Positions 6,577 to 16,368 of a stretch of DNA of 21,054 nucleotides are shown piece by piece. Below the pieces are notes generated by a model. The model was given only the letters and a program-made list of their open reading frames with translations. It ran no database searches and was not told the DNA's origin. The first letter of the stretch is position 1, and every line of letters starts with the position of its first letter. The stretch is from a virus: IMG/VR virus record IMGVR_UViG_3300025585_000200, positions 1 to 21,054 of that record. One strand, 5' to 3'. Position numbers and translations under genes: made by a program.

Positions 6577-7170
6577 ATGGGAGTTGCAGAATTTACATTA
6601 GGTGCAATCATCGCATCTACTATAGCATCCGTTGGTACTTCGGTAGCAATGGCGAATCAAGCAAATAAACAACAAGCGGCAATGGCAGAATACCAGAACC
6701 GACAAAGAGAACTTGCCTATGCCAAATCCATGGCATTCAATAGGGCAAGTCAAGAAGTCAAGGCGGCGGAACTCAAGAGAAATCTACAGATGAAATATGA
6801 CCTTATGCGTGGTGCAAGCGAAGCACAAGGTGCTGAGAGAAATGTTCTAGAGTCTAGGGTTCAAGAGGCAGTGCTTAATTCTCTGGGATATGCTGTTGCT
6901 AGGGAAGGCGCAAAGATTGAAACAGAAAAGGAATTAGGGTTGCTTGGACAGTCTATTAATCAGATGCCTCAATGGGTGGTCGGTTCCAGTGAATCAACAT
7001 TCTTGACTGGTTTACAAGGAGGAATTCAAGGATTTATGAACGGTCTTAATATGGCAGGAGCATACTCTAATATTCAAGGAGCACAGGCAGCATCGCAAGC
7101 ATATAACGCTTATGGTGGTGCTATGGGCGTTGGTAATCCATCTAGAGCATCAATCATAGGAGGACCCTAA
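6577..7170 (+). CDS. Internal virion protein, T7 gp14-like
   Basis: 197 residues, against 196 for T7 gp14. It starts with a hydrophobic Ala/Ile/Ser-rich segment (about residues 5-25), followed by a long charged helix (27-75) and a Gly/Ala/Asn-rich, probably flexible end. In T7 this protein is ejected first and forms the pore in the outer membrane; the N-terminal apolar segment suits that role. The place immediately after the nozzle gene and before the two giant internal proteins is the T7 order. GGAAGG lies 7 bases ahead of the ATG. Confidence 0.85.
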   Translation: MGVAEFTLGAIIASTIASVGTSVAMANQANKQQAAMAEYQNRQRELAYAKSMAFNRASQEVKAAELKRNLQMKYDLMRGASEAQGAERNVLESRVQEAVLNSLGYAVAREGAKIETEKELGLLGQSINQMPQWVVGSSESTFLTGLQGGIQGFMNGLNMAGAYSNIQGAQAASQAYNAYGGAMGVGNPSRASIIGGP

Positions 7171-7172
7171 CC

Positions 7173-10100
7173 ATGCCAAGACCGTACTCTGAGGGTATTC
7201 CCGCAGGAGATCCAACCAACATCTACGCCCTTATTACCAATGGAATAGATGTTCCTACAGTACAGTTTACTCCTCAAGATAGAGTCGCTGAACCGTATAA
7301 TGAATGGGCAGCACTCAATAGAATTCTCAATACAGGAACTGCCGCTGCTGCTGAAGCAATGAATTTCAAAGCACAGCAGATTGAAAACAAGACTGCATAT
7401 GTCAATCTAGTAAACAGATTAGAAGATGATGCGATTAGAACTAAAGAAGAAAATCAAAGAGAATTTGATAGGCAAGTAAAAGAAAATCAAGATAATGCTT
7501 TTCTTACAGCAAAGACCAAAGTACAAAGAGCAATACTTGATAATGATTATAATCTTGCCGCAGATGAAGCAATGAAATTTGCACAAATTCCAGAATACTC
7601 TATTGAAAATAATCCATACATGGCAGAGAAAGCAACTGACCTTGTTGGATATGTTGAGGCAAAAAAGAAGCAAGCAGAGGCAGAAACAAGAACAGAGAAT
7701 AAAAGATTAAGTTCTGCTGCACAATCTACAGGTACTCTTCTCGCTGCTAAAGTAATAGAAAGTTATGAGATTCAATTTAAAGATGATGCTCAAAGACCAA
7801 GAGTTATGGGTTTATTTGAAACTGCTGAACCAGAACAAATTACCGAAAGATTACATGATCTTGTTATGAATGAAATTACTAGGAAGAATCCTGAGATAAG
7901 AGCAGTATTGGATGATCAGGATCTTAATCAACTTACCACATATATTTGGGATAGATCTGCAACTCTTAGAAATGGTATTACTGAAGAAAGAAATAGAGCA
8001 AGAATATTTTATGATATGGAAATGAAAGGAAAAGCATTACTCAATGATGCTATGCAAATCCGAGATGTTTCCGTGGATGTTCCCAATGTTCTTGAATACT
8101 TCAAAGAACTTGATGTGAATCCAGACATAACAACTAGTCAAAGAAATAAATTAAAAGATGGTGGAACTGCAATTATCGTAGATCAGGCAAAGAAAGGTGT
8201 GCCTGTACGAGGTGCTTTGGATGTTAGGGAAGAAATAAATTTACAAGCACAATCAGGAAATATCTCTATACCCGACGCAGCATCAATAGTTAGAGGATTG
8301 ACAAAGCGTGCAGAAAGAGAACTTGAAGGACAGATTGCAGAGTTTGAATCTAGAGCAACAAGTCAGGCGGGAGAAGGAAATGAAAATATCGCTCTTGCAA
8401 TGAGCGAAGAATTTAAAGGAAACAATCCGGCAATCGCTATTGCAGAACGATACGGTCTTGCAACAAGAAATGCGGATGGGTCATACCAACTCTCTTCCGA
8501 TCCACAAGATCAGGGAATGATAAAGAAATTACAACAACTTGAACAGAGATGGATTACTCAGCAAGAAAGATTTACCAGAGAAAATAATCTCAAATCAGAC
8601 ATTGATGTTGTAAATATTATTGGTGTTTCTAACTTCCAATATGATAGGGTTATTACCTCAGGAGATCCAAGACTTGAAGTAGGATCTCTACAAAGACCCG
8701 GTATCAGTGCAAGGGATGAGGCAATAGATTCATTAGTCACACAGAACTTTGATGCATCATTACAATACAGTCAAGATCCGGGTAAAGCAATTGCCTATAG
8801 ACTTGCTGCATATAGAAATGTTAAAGCAGAAACTGATAGATTAAAAGATGTAGAACTATCACCAGAGTATCAGTCTGCACTTGATGAACTAAGAACCGGA
8901 ACCATTGCCGAGCGAGAGCAGAAAATAAATGAACTTCTCAGTGGGTATGCCGAGAAATCAGCAGATGGAAAACTAAGAGAGAGTTCTCCACAAGAAAGAA
9001 AGTTTCTTTATACTGCGCTAGATGAATTCATGGAAGCAAGTATTCCAGACAGAATGAAACAACAAGCAAACAACCCCAGTGGAAATCTGGATGAATATGA
9101 TCCAGTAGAGTTTGCAAATATGGCAAATTCAAATGCTGCTCAACTGTTTAAGAATAAAGATAAGATGACACCAGAACAGAGAAGTATTGAAGAAGATAGA
9201 ATGGTGTTCATGCTTAATGCAGGTGATACTCTACCAGTTGATTGGTTCAAGTATCTTGGTGAAGAATACTTCGTGGAAGGTTCTTCCAAAGAACAGATGG
9301 CAAGAGGATATGAGTTACTTGAATTATCTGCAAAGACACAATACTACAGAGATCCAAACACAGGTGCTGTTCGTAAATTGAATATGCCTACCGTTGGACA
9401 AGTCAATGCAGAGATATCAATGTTTGAAGGTAACGAAATAATGTACAATACAGTTGTCATTGCTCAAGGAATGGCAATTGGAACTGGTCAAGAAGTATCA
9501 ATATTTCTTCCTCAAGCACACAACGAAGCACTTCGTATCCAACGAACTAAGGATATGACCAAGGATAGAGTGGCAAGGAATGCAGGAGAAATGCTTCCTC
9601 AACCACTGATTAATTCTATGACTGGTGAACCATATTCTTTTAATGCAGGACTTATTGAAACTCAAGCAAGAGAATTTAGAACTGTATTCTCAGAAGTATT
9701 CAATACAGTAATACCAAATCAAAGTGAAGATGATCCAACTGTTATTCTAGATCCAGAAGATTACATGCGTATGAATGCTATGTACCAAAGTTTCAAGTTG
9801 AACTGGGGCGATGAAAAATTAGCAATGAAATCTGCTGTCGCAATGATGGCAAAGATGGGTTATAAGGTCCTTACCGGCGATCCTACGACCAGTACATCTC
9901 CAAGGGTTCAGATGATATACGATCCTTTCAACATCATGCCGACCCAGCAAACAACCACAGGAGAGCGTGGAATGGCAACTGGTCTGTGGAGAAGATATCT
10001 GGAAACCAAAGTTGCTGCTGCCGCAAAAGAAGGAGTAATTAGAGGAACTGTTTCTCTAGGTAATGGTGCTATAAGTATGGATTTGAGAGCAGACATTAGC

Positions 10101-10274
10101 AGACCAGATTCCTTGATTCCGTTCAGGGTGGATGACTTACAAGGTAATTCAATCTATATTCCAGAAAGATTTGGAATATCAGAAGCAGATTATCAAGCAT
10201 GGGTTAGAGAACAACGAAGACAAGTGGATACTCAAACTAGAGATTTAGATTTACCCGGTCCATTGGGTCCATAA
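7173..10274 (+). CDS. Internal virion protein, T7 gp15-like
   Basis: 1033 residues, longer than T7 gp15 (747). It is largely helical and hydrophilic, with a strongly charged helix or coiled-coil stretch near 65-115 (NRLEDDAIRTKEENQREFDRQ) and no membrane segments. It starts 2 bases after the gp14-like stop, with AGGAGG about 10 bases upstream of the ATG. In T7 this protein joins gp16 to form the periplasmic tube that carries DNA into the cell. The assignment rests mostly on order, size and composition; I see no catalytic motif. Confidence 0.8.
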   Translation: MPRPYSEGIPAGDPTNIYALITNGIDVPTVQFTPQDRVAEPYNEWAALNRILNTGTAAAAEAMNFKAQQIENKTAYVNLVNRLEDDAIRTKEENQREFDRQVKENQDNAFLTAKTKVQRAILDNDYNLAADEAMKFAQIPEYSIENNPYMAEKATDLVGYVEAKKKQAEAETRTENKRLSSAAQSTGTLLAAKVIESYEIQFKDDAQRPRVMGLFETAEPEQITERLHDLVMNEITRKNPEIRAVLDDQDLNQLTTYIWDRSATLRNGITEERNRARIFYDMEMKGKALLNDAMQIRDVSVDVPNVLEYFKELDVNPDITTSQRNKLKDGGTAIIVDQAKKGVPVRGALDVREEINLQAQSGNISIPDAASIVRGLTKRAERELEGQIAEFESRATSQAGEGNENIALAMSEEFKGNNPAIAIAERYGLATRNADGSYQLSSDPQDQGMIKKLQQLEQRWITQQERFTRENNLKSDIDVVNIIGVSNFQYDRVITSGDPRLEVGSLQRPGISARDEAIDSLVTQNFDASLQYSQDPGKAIAYRLAAYRNVKAETDRLKDVELSPEYQSALDELRTGTIAEREQKINELLSGYAEKSADGKLRESSPQERKFLYTALDEFMEASIPDRMKQQANNPSGNLDEYDPVEFANMANSNAAQLFKNKDKMTPEQRSIEEDRMVFMLNAGDTLPVDWFKYLGEEYFVEGSSKEQMARGYELLELSAKTQYYRDPNTGAVRKLNMPTVGQVNAEISMFEGNEIMYNTVVIAQGMAIGTGQEVSIFLPQAHNEALRIQRTKDMTKDRVARNAGEMLPQPLINSMTGEPYSFNAGLIETQAREFRTVFSEVFNTVIPNQSEDDPTVILDPEDYMRMNAMYQSFKLNWGDEKLAMKSAVAMMAKMGYKVLTGDPTTSTSPRVQMIYDPFNIMPTQQTTTGERGMATGLWRRYLETKVAAAAKEGVIRGTVSLGNGAISMDLRADISRPDSLIPFRVDDLQGNSIYIPERFGISEADYQAWVREQRRQVDTQTRDLDLPGPLGP

Positions 10275-10287
10275 CAAAGAGGTATAA

Positions 10288-13200
10288 ATGGGAAGATTAC
10301 CACCATCACAGACACTAAGAGATGTTATTTCAGGCGCATCTGTTCCTGAGATGCCACAAACACCAGTTGGACCTAGTGCTCTACCAAGTAGACAATTCAT
10401 TGAAAGAAGTAATGCAAGCGTTCCTTTGTACGAGGATGCACTAGGAAATCCAACATACACCAACAATCAATCATGGTTTGAAACCTTTACTGATCGTAGG
10501 TTATATGCACAGACTGGTGGAGGAGCAGGTTATTGGGGATATGGTTGGAGAACTCCTACCCGTCTGATGTACGATAGTTACATCGGATTGGAGCAAGACC
10601 CAGCACCAGATCCTCTTTGGACAAGAGAAAAAGAAAAACCAAACTTTGTTGAAGAGAGAGTTAAGTTTCTTGAAAGTCAACTTGGTGATAAAGCAACCAT
10701 CCTTGCTGATGATTATGGTCCAGAGTTTCTAGCAAACCTAGCATCATCTGCTGTTTCTCTAGATGATGAAAGCGCAAGACTTACTTATGCTATGGATTCT
10801 GCATTCGCCAAACGAAGAATTGCGGACTATGATGCTGCTTCTGGTTGGGGAACTTATCTCGGTACAAAGACATTATCTGCCGTTGGTAACTACATGGCAG
10901 TTGATCCTATAACCAGTGTCACAACCATTGCTTCACTCGGTGCAGGTACATTAGTTCCTGCTATTGCAAGAAGTGCTGTTGTTGCAAATCATTTACCTTG
11001 GATAAGCACTCCTGCAAATATGGCAAGAAGTTGGATTGTTTCACATGGACCGACTCTTGCAAAGACACAATTTGCTTTAGCACCTGTTGATGGTGGGTTA
11101 AGTGGATATGCCATATGGGATGGATATAATAGGGACGCATCTCTTCTAAACGGAAACAATGCTATCCTTGATGAAAATCCATACGATGATATTGCTCTTG
11201 GTACAAGTATTGGACTTGCTGGAGGATTGATTGGATTTAGTCTGAACATCCGTCAATTAAATCGTGATGCCGCCATTGAGTCTCTTGCCACCGCAGGATT
11301 GAGTGTGCCAACCAGAGAATCATTGGATTACAGTGTTCGTTATTCTGCTTCACAAAGTAATCTATTACGCAGACTCAAAGCAGCAGGTGTTAGAGAAACA
11401 GATGACATCTATAGAGAAGTAGCAGATCCACGAAGATTACATGAATTGGGTATGAGGCGTGTAGATCAGGTTGAAGATCTTGTGAATTGGGTTGATAGAT
11501 CTAAACCAACACCCGATGAACTCAGATCTTATATTGGAAATAGACATGTCGCTGAACATAATAGACTGGTAACATTTAGAGAAACTATTGATGATGTTGC
11601 TAATAGACATTCAGACGGTTGGATATTGGATGCAGCAGGAAATAGAGTAGCACCAAACTTTGAGAAATATGGTGATGAAATAAATGCTGCATTAAGACAG
11701 GCAACTGATGGCGCAATGAATGCTGCTGGTGTAACTGCAAACCAACAGAGAAGAATCTATGCATTCATGAGAACCAGAGTTGGTATGACCGAACAGGATT
11801 TCCACAGATGGGTTCAAGCAACTGATCCGGGAGAAGCAGAGTTCGGTTTGCTTACACAGTTCATTAACCAGTCATTGGATGGTGAACGAAGAGTAATTCA
11901 AAATAATGCTGGTGGTCCTCTTCGTCTAGATGAAGTGGTTCCATCCGGTGTAAATGCAAATAGAATGTTACACGATGGTGTTGATGAGACAGCAGCAAAT
12001 GTAAGACGCATTATTGATGATGAAAATCAAGTAATGATTGATGGTCTTGATGCTCTTGCCGCAAGCGGTAGGAGAAATCCAGATGCAGAGAAAATCCAAG
12101 AACTTCTCATTCAATTATCAAGAGATTCCCGTGATGTGAATAGACAAGGTTTGCGTGCTACAGCAGGATCACCACAAAGAAATATTCGTAGAATGTATAC
12201 TGCTGATGACACAAAGATCGTAAATAAAATTAATAGACTGCTCCGAAGAGGAGAAGCAAGAGGAGAATTCCCTCCCGGATTTGTTCTCAGTGTACAAAGA
12301 AATATGCAAGCAAGAACTCTTGAAAACAATCTACTCCGCAGAAGATTGCGTGATGGAGAACTTGGTGAGATGCTTGGTTTGATGAACACCAATACTCTTG
12401 CAAAGATGGATGATCCTCGTTTGATTGATGGTCTCTATCCTTTACGAACTGGATTCCGTGATGGATTTGATGAAGTTGAAAACATTGCTTCAGCAAATGC
12501 AAGACGAACCGATGATTATGTTCAGATCAGCAGACTTTCAAGAACACCAGAGGTTGATCTGGAAACAGAATTTAGCAAAGCAAATGCTGCTCTTGGAAGG
12601 TCATTGGAAGATCTGGATACCGCAAGCACTGCTCAAAGAATGCGTCAATTACTTGCACCGGGTGCTGGTCAAGCAAACCTTAACAGTCCTAAAATAACAG
12701 CAAGTGGTACAGCGTGGACAAGCGGAAGTAGAACATTAAGTATTTCTGTAGTTGATCCGAATACAAATCAAACAGTCAGACTGAATATCAATAACAAAGA
12801 AATGTTTGAGAATGTATTTACACCAAATTCCATTGCAGCAGCAGATGCTTCAGGTAATTGGCAAGATCTTGTATTCAAAGGAAATTTATCTGATATTGTT
12901 TCAGATGCGGACAAAGCAGCAACAGCAGCAAAATCAGCATACTCAAGAATATCAAAGTCCAGAGAACTTGGTTATGCATTAGCAGATGAAGACTGGGATT
13001 TCGCTAGAGCAAATGGTCTTATAAGATCCATGCGTGGAATACCGTTTATTGGTAATGGTATATCAGATGTTTTAAACAGAGCAATAGAAACCGGTGGTAG
13101 ATATTTCTCTATTGAGCAAGGATTCCGTTGGGGAAATGATACTCTTGTAGGTACTAGATCAAGACTTTGGTTCAATCCAGAATCCATTACAGGAAGAGGA

Positions 13201-16200
13201 CTTGCCGATAATATTATGATGTTGGCAAATCTTATAGATAGTCCTCACGCTCTTAGGAGAAATGTAGGAAACCTAAGCGATGACAGTATGCATTCTATCC
13301 AACAGATTCGTAACTTTAATGCAGTTGCTGCACAGAGAGTTATCAAGGTATTGCAGAAATATGCAAAAGAAGGTAAACCGTTTGAAGGAAAAGATCACGA
13401 AGCACTAATCAATTTCTTTAGAGCAGCATTGAATCGTGATCCTAACTTTACACAAATTGCAAATAATCTTACACCAAAACAAAAAGAATTAAGAGAAGCA
13501 TTAGAGGATTTCATCCGACCATTTGTAAGAGAAGTGGAAACTGTAAGAGCAAGACAAGGATTGCCTGCCACAGCAGGAGATAATGTTTCACAGATTCTTT
13601 TGAACATGTTGACTAATCCTATTTATGAAAGAATTGTAGCACAGACCGGAAAAGTCAGAACGATTATCAATACCGAACTTACAAGATTGCATACAGAATC
13701 TTTAAGTAGATTAAGAGGTACATCTGGAACTCTGAGTATTCCGGGTCAACGAGGACCTAAACCAAGAACCTTGGATGTTGATAGAAGACTATTAAGTGGA
13801 ACCTATCTTAATTTAGATGAAGTTCAATTAGCAAAAGCACTCAATAGAGATATTGGTGCAGCAACAACAAGAGATGATATATTCAGAATATTGAATAATG
13901 ATATTGGTGATAACGCCCCAATAGGATTCGGTATTCAAAGATTGGTCAATGAATGTTCCGATACAGAAATAGCGAATGCCAGAACTTGGAATGATTTCGT
14001 TGATCTTCTTGAAAGCAAGAAAACCAATCAAGCATGGAATGATTGGGTTCAAGACCAGACAGATTCTGTCTACGGTAAATTTAATCCAGAGAGAAATAGA
14101 TTCAATACTGGTAGAAGAAACTCTCCATTAACCGCAACTCAAATGATTGGTGCGGATCTGATGGATGATAAAATCTATACAGAAATCGCAATGTCTAATG
14201 CTATGCGTCCATTCATGATTCAAAATTTCCAAGATATAGTTGCTGAGTTTGCTAATGGTCTTGGAACCAGAATGAGATTACAAGCACAACTGGATAGAAA
14301 TTTCTTGGGTGGTGCTAATAGAGAAACTGGTATATTCCAGATCTTAAGAGAAACGAGAGAAGGATTCCGTAGACAAGCACAAGAAATTGAAAGACAAACT
14401 GGTGCTTCACCCAGAACACTCATAAAACGAGTTGAAAGAGATATGGATAATCTTGAGGATATGTTGGCACACTCCTTAGGATTTAATGTAGAAACAGCAA
14501 ACAGATATGGTATTTGGGAAACTACATTCAGAATATTGAACGGTACTGTTAGAGCATCTGTTGGTTCATTCTTCGGTCTACAGACTGCAATTGCTGAAGT
14601 ACCCAAAGCATTTCTCTTGAATGCAAACCGCAATGGGTTTGTCAATGCGTTTATTGATACATTAGATTCATTGATTAATTCTCCTGCTGGGTTTGCTGAA
14701 TTGGAAAACTTAGGTTCTGGTATAGAACAGTTTACCCGTAAGTACGCATTGGGTGTGGATAATGAAGCGTACATGGGTGGTATCCAATTAAATACTAGAA
14801 GAATATATGATCCTAGAATTTTAGTTTCTGGAAACCGTAATCCTATTAGACCTTTAGCAAGAGCGGCAGATATCCTTAAAGGTAATGTAATAGATCAACA
14901 AGGATTGACTAGACTTGCCGCAGAACGAGGTAGCGGTCGGTATACAACCGGTGCAGCAAGGGTGGTGGATGCTGGAGTGGGTCTACTGGAAAGCGTTGCT
15001 AATGCCAATACACGCATCGGTGGACAACAATACTTTACCGCACTGGCAAGAAACATTGCAGCAAAGGGAGCAAAGAAAGAACTGGTGAGAAATATAGAAC
15101 TCATTAGAACTTTCTCTAGACAATACAATGCAGCAATGCGTAAACTTCCTGCTAATGCAACCTTTGAAACTAAACTTACAATTCTAAAAGATATTGCAAA
15201 GAAGAATAATCTTGAATGGGGTACGGCACTCCGTCTTGTAAAGCACGGTCTTACCGATGAAGCAGACCTAAAGATTATTTCTCAAGCATTTAGAAACAAG
15301 AGTGTAGTCAGAGATCCGGGATTTGTTACAGAGTTTAAAGAATATAATACCCAAGGTCTAAGAGATTATATTGATAATATTGCAACTAGGAGTGGTGATA
15401 GTCGTCTAGAAAGATCTGATAGGATCATGATGAAGATGACTTCATATCTTGAAGAAGAAGTCAATACCGCTGTTGTATCTGCAACCGGTATCGCCGCAAT
15501 CCCAAATGCAAACTTTATTCAAAGATATGTTGGACAGTTCTCTAACTATGTCAGAGGATTCGTACATCAAGCATATCTCCGTGGTGCTCACCAATCAAAT
15601 ATGATGAAGATTATTGCAATGGGTCTACCAGTTCTTATTGGAGAACTTCTCTACTATGAAGGTAAGAGACTCTTGGATATCAAGGGTTATAAAGGCAAAG
15701 ATACTTACTTAGAAGCGTGGGAAGAAACAAAGAAAGAATGGCGTGAACAACCAGAAATTGCTATTTACAGATTAATATCTAGAATTCCAGCAGGTGGAAA
15801 CTTCCAATCTTTCCTTTTAAATCATATTGTCAACCCAATGGAGATGGAACTATTCCCAAGTATTAGTGGTGGTTATAGACCAATGGGAAGAGATAAACCA
15901 CCGATAACTCAAGATCTTTCTCACAAGTTAATTTATAATGGTATTGATGCTGCTCTCAATACAGCAGCGTTGTCTCAACAAACTGAACTGCAAGCAAGCG
16001 ACATTGTTACACGAAGGACTAATCCATCAGAGATGTGGAGTCCTCCACTTGCTAACTTCAAACCATTTGAGACCAGTCTAGATTTCGTAAATGATCTTAC
16101 AAGTTCAAATCCATATATTGATAACTATGAGAAATGGTTCACATTCCCAAGAGGAGTTTATGGATTCATACCGGGTGTCCGTACATGGCAAATGAATACG

Positions 16201-16299
16201 GCACTTAAAACATTTGGATTAGCACCCGCATATGAGCAAGATCCAAGAGCATACCGTTGGGATCAGCACAATGAAAGAATGCGTAAGTTAGGTTACTAA
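10288..16299 (+). CDS. Giant internal virion protein, T7 gp16-like
   Basis: 2003 residues, well above T7 gp16 (1318). It is mainly helical and hydrophilic, with hydrophobic segments near residues 208-235, 302-320 (IALGTSIGLAGGLIGFSLNI) and 1772-1790 (KIIAMGLPVLIGELLYY) that could insert in a membrane. T7 gp16 has an N-terminal lytic transglycosylase; I see no matching ESG...P catalytic block in the first 200 residues. The C-terminal end, rich in aromatic residues (FPRGVYGFIPGVRTWQMNT), is typical of the region that anchors the inner-membrane part of the ejection channel. The start has AAAGAGG 7 bases ahead. It is the last gene of the ejection cluster, followed by a regulatory gap. Confidence 0.85.
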   Translation: MGRLPPSQTLRDVISGASVPEMPQTPVGPSALPSRQFIERSNASVPLYEDALGNPTYTNNQSWFETFTDRRLYAQTGGGAGYWGYGWRTPTRLMYDSYIGLEQDPAPDPLWTREKEKPNFVEERVKFLESQLGDKATILADDYGPEFLANLASSAVSLDDESARLTYAMDSAFAKRRIADYDAASGWGTYLGTKTLSAVGNYMAVDPITSVTTIASLGAGTLVPAIARSAVVANHLPWISTPANMARSWIVSHGPTLAKTQFALAPVDGGLSGYAIWDGYNRDASLLNGNNAILDENPYDDIALGTSIGLAGGLIGFSLNIRQLNRDAAIESLATAGLSVPTRESLDYSVRYSASQSNLLRRLKAAGVRETDDIYREVADPRRLHELGMRRVDQVEDLVNWVDRSKPTPDELRSYIGNRHVAEHNRLVTFRETIDDVANRHSDGWILDAAGNRVAPNFEKYGDEINAALRQATDGAMNAAGVTANQQRRIYAFMRTRVGMTEQDFHRWVQATDPGEAEFGLLTQFINQSLDGERRVIQNNAGGPLRLDEVVPSGVNANRMLHDGVDETAANVRRIIDDENQVMIDGLDALAASGRRNPDAEKIQELLIQLSRDSRDVNRQGLRATAGSPQRNIRRMYTADDTKIVNKINRLLRRGEARGEFPPGFVLSVQRNMQARTLENNLLRRRLRDGELGEMLGLMNTNTLAKMDDPRLIDGLYPLRTGFRDGFDEVENIASANARRTDDYVQISRLSRTPEVDLETEFSKANAALGRSLEDLDTASTAQRMRQLLAPGAGQANLNSPKITASGTAWTSGSRTLSISVVDPNTNQTVRLNINNKEMFENVFTPNSIAAADASGNWQDLVFKGNLSDIVSDADKAATAAKSAYSRISKSRELGYALADEDWDFARANGLIRSMRGIPFIGNGISDVLNRAIETGGRYFSIEQGFRWGNDTLVGTRSRLWFNPESITGRGLADNIMMLANLIDSPHALRRNVGNLSDDSMHSIQQIRNFNAVAAQRVIKVLQKYAKEGKPFEGKDHEALINFFRAALNRDPNFTQIANNLTPKQKELREALEDFIRPFVREVETVRARQGLPATAGDNVSQILLNMLTNPIYERIVAQTGKVRTIINTELTRLHTESLSRLRGTSGTLSIPGQRGPKPRTLDVDRRLLSGTYLNLDEVQLAKALNRDIGAATTRDDIFRILNNDIGDNAPIGFGIQRLVNECSDTEIANARTWNDFVDLLESKKTNQAWNDWVQDQTDSVYGKFNPERNRFNTGRRNSPLTATQMIGADLMDDKIYTEIAMSNAMRPFMIQNFQDIVAEFANGLGTRMRLQAQLDRNFLGGANRETGIFQILRETREGFRRQAQEIERQTGASPRTLIKRVERDMDNLEDMLAHSLGFNVETANRYGIWETTFRILNGTVRASVGSFFGLQTAIAEVPKAFLLNANRNGFVNAFIDTLDSLINSPAGFAELENLGSGIEQFTRKYALGVDNEAYMGGIQLNTRRIYDPRILVSGNRNPIRPLARAADILKGNVIDQQGLTRLAAERGSGRYTTGAARVVDAGVGLLESVANANTRIGGQQYFTALARNIAAKGAKKELVRNIELIRTFSRQYNAAMRKLPANATFETKLTILKDIAKKNNLEWGTALRLVKHGLTDEADLKIISQAFRNKSVVRDPGFVTEFKEYNTQGLRDYIDNIATRSGDSRLERSDRIMMKMTSYLEEEVNTAVVSATGIAAIPNANFIQRYVGQFSNYVRGFVHQAYLRGAHQSNMMKIIAMGLPVLIGELLYYEGKRLLDIKGYKGKDTYLEAWEETKKEWREQPEIAIYRLISRIPAGGNFQSFLLNHIVNPMEMELFPSISGGYRPMGRDKPPITQDLSHKLIYNGIDAALNTAALSQQTELQASDIVTRRTNPSEMWSPPLANFKPFETSLDFVNDLTSSNPYIDNYEKWFTFPRGVYGFIPGVRTWQMNTALKTFGLAPAYEQDPRAYRWDQHNERMRKLGY

Positions 16300-16303
16300 G
16301 TAC

Positions 16304-16322
16304 ATTTCTCTATATGAGAAAT
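16304..16322 (+). promoter_or_regulatory. Hairpin with the recurring CTATATGAGA motif before the tail fibre gene
   Basis: A perfect 7-base-pair inverted repeat, ATTTCTC (16304-16310) and GAGAAAT (16316-16322), flanks TATAT. It contains CTATATGAGA (16310-16319), also found at 1678-1687 before the capsid gene. This may be a phage promoter, a weak terminator after the gp16-like gene, or an RNA-processing site. The lack of a T-run speaks against a simple terminator. Confidence 0.4.
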
Positions 16323-16331
16323 TGTTTCACT

Positions 16332-16345
16332 TGAAATATATTTCA
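16332..16345. repeat. 14-base perfect palindrome before the tail fibre gene
   Basis: TGAAATATATTTCA reads the same on both strands. Its ends are part of two TTTCACT-like direct repeats (16325 and 16341). The centre is all A/T. It lies between the hairpin at 16304 and the ribosome binding site (AAAGGA) of the fibre gene. It could be a protein-binding site or an AT-rich promoter element; nothing in the window shows which. Confidence 0.4.
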
Positions 16346-16368
16346 CTCGTTTTACAAAGGAATAACAT

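Noticed and set aside
14220-14774. 184-codon frame on the - strand inside the gp16-like gene
   Set aside because: It lies wholly opposite a well-supported coding gene, all other genes are on the + strand, and no ribosome site or protein feature supports it.
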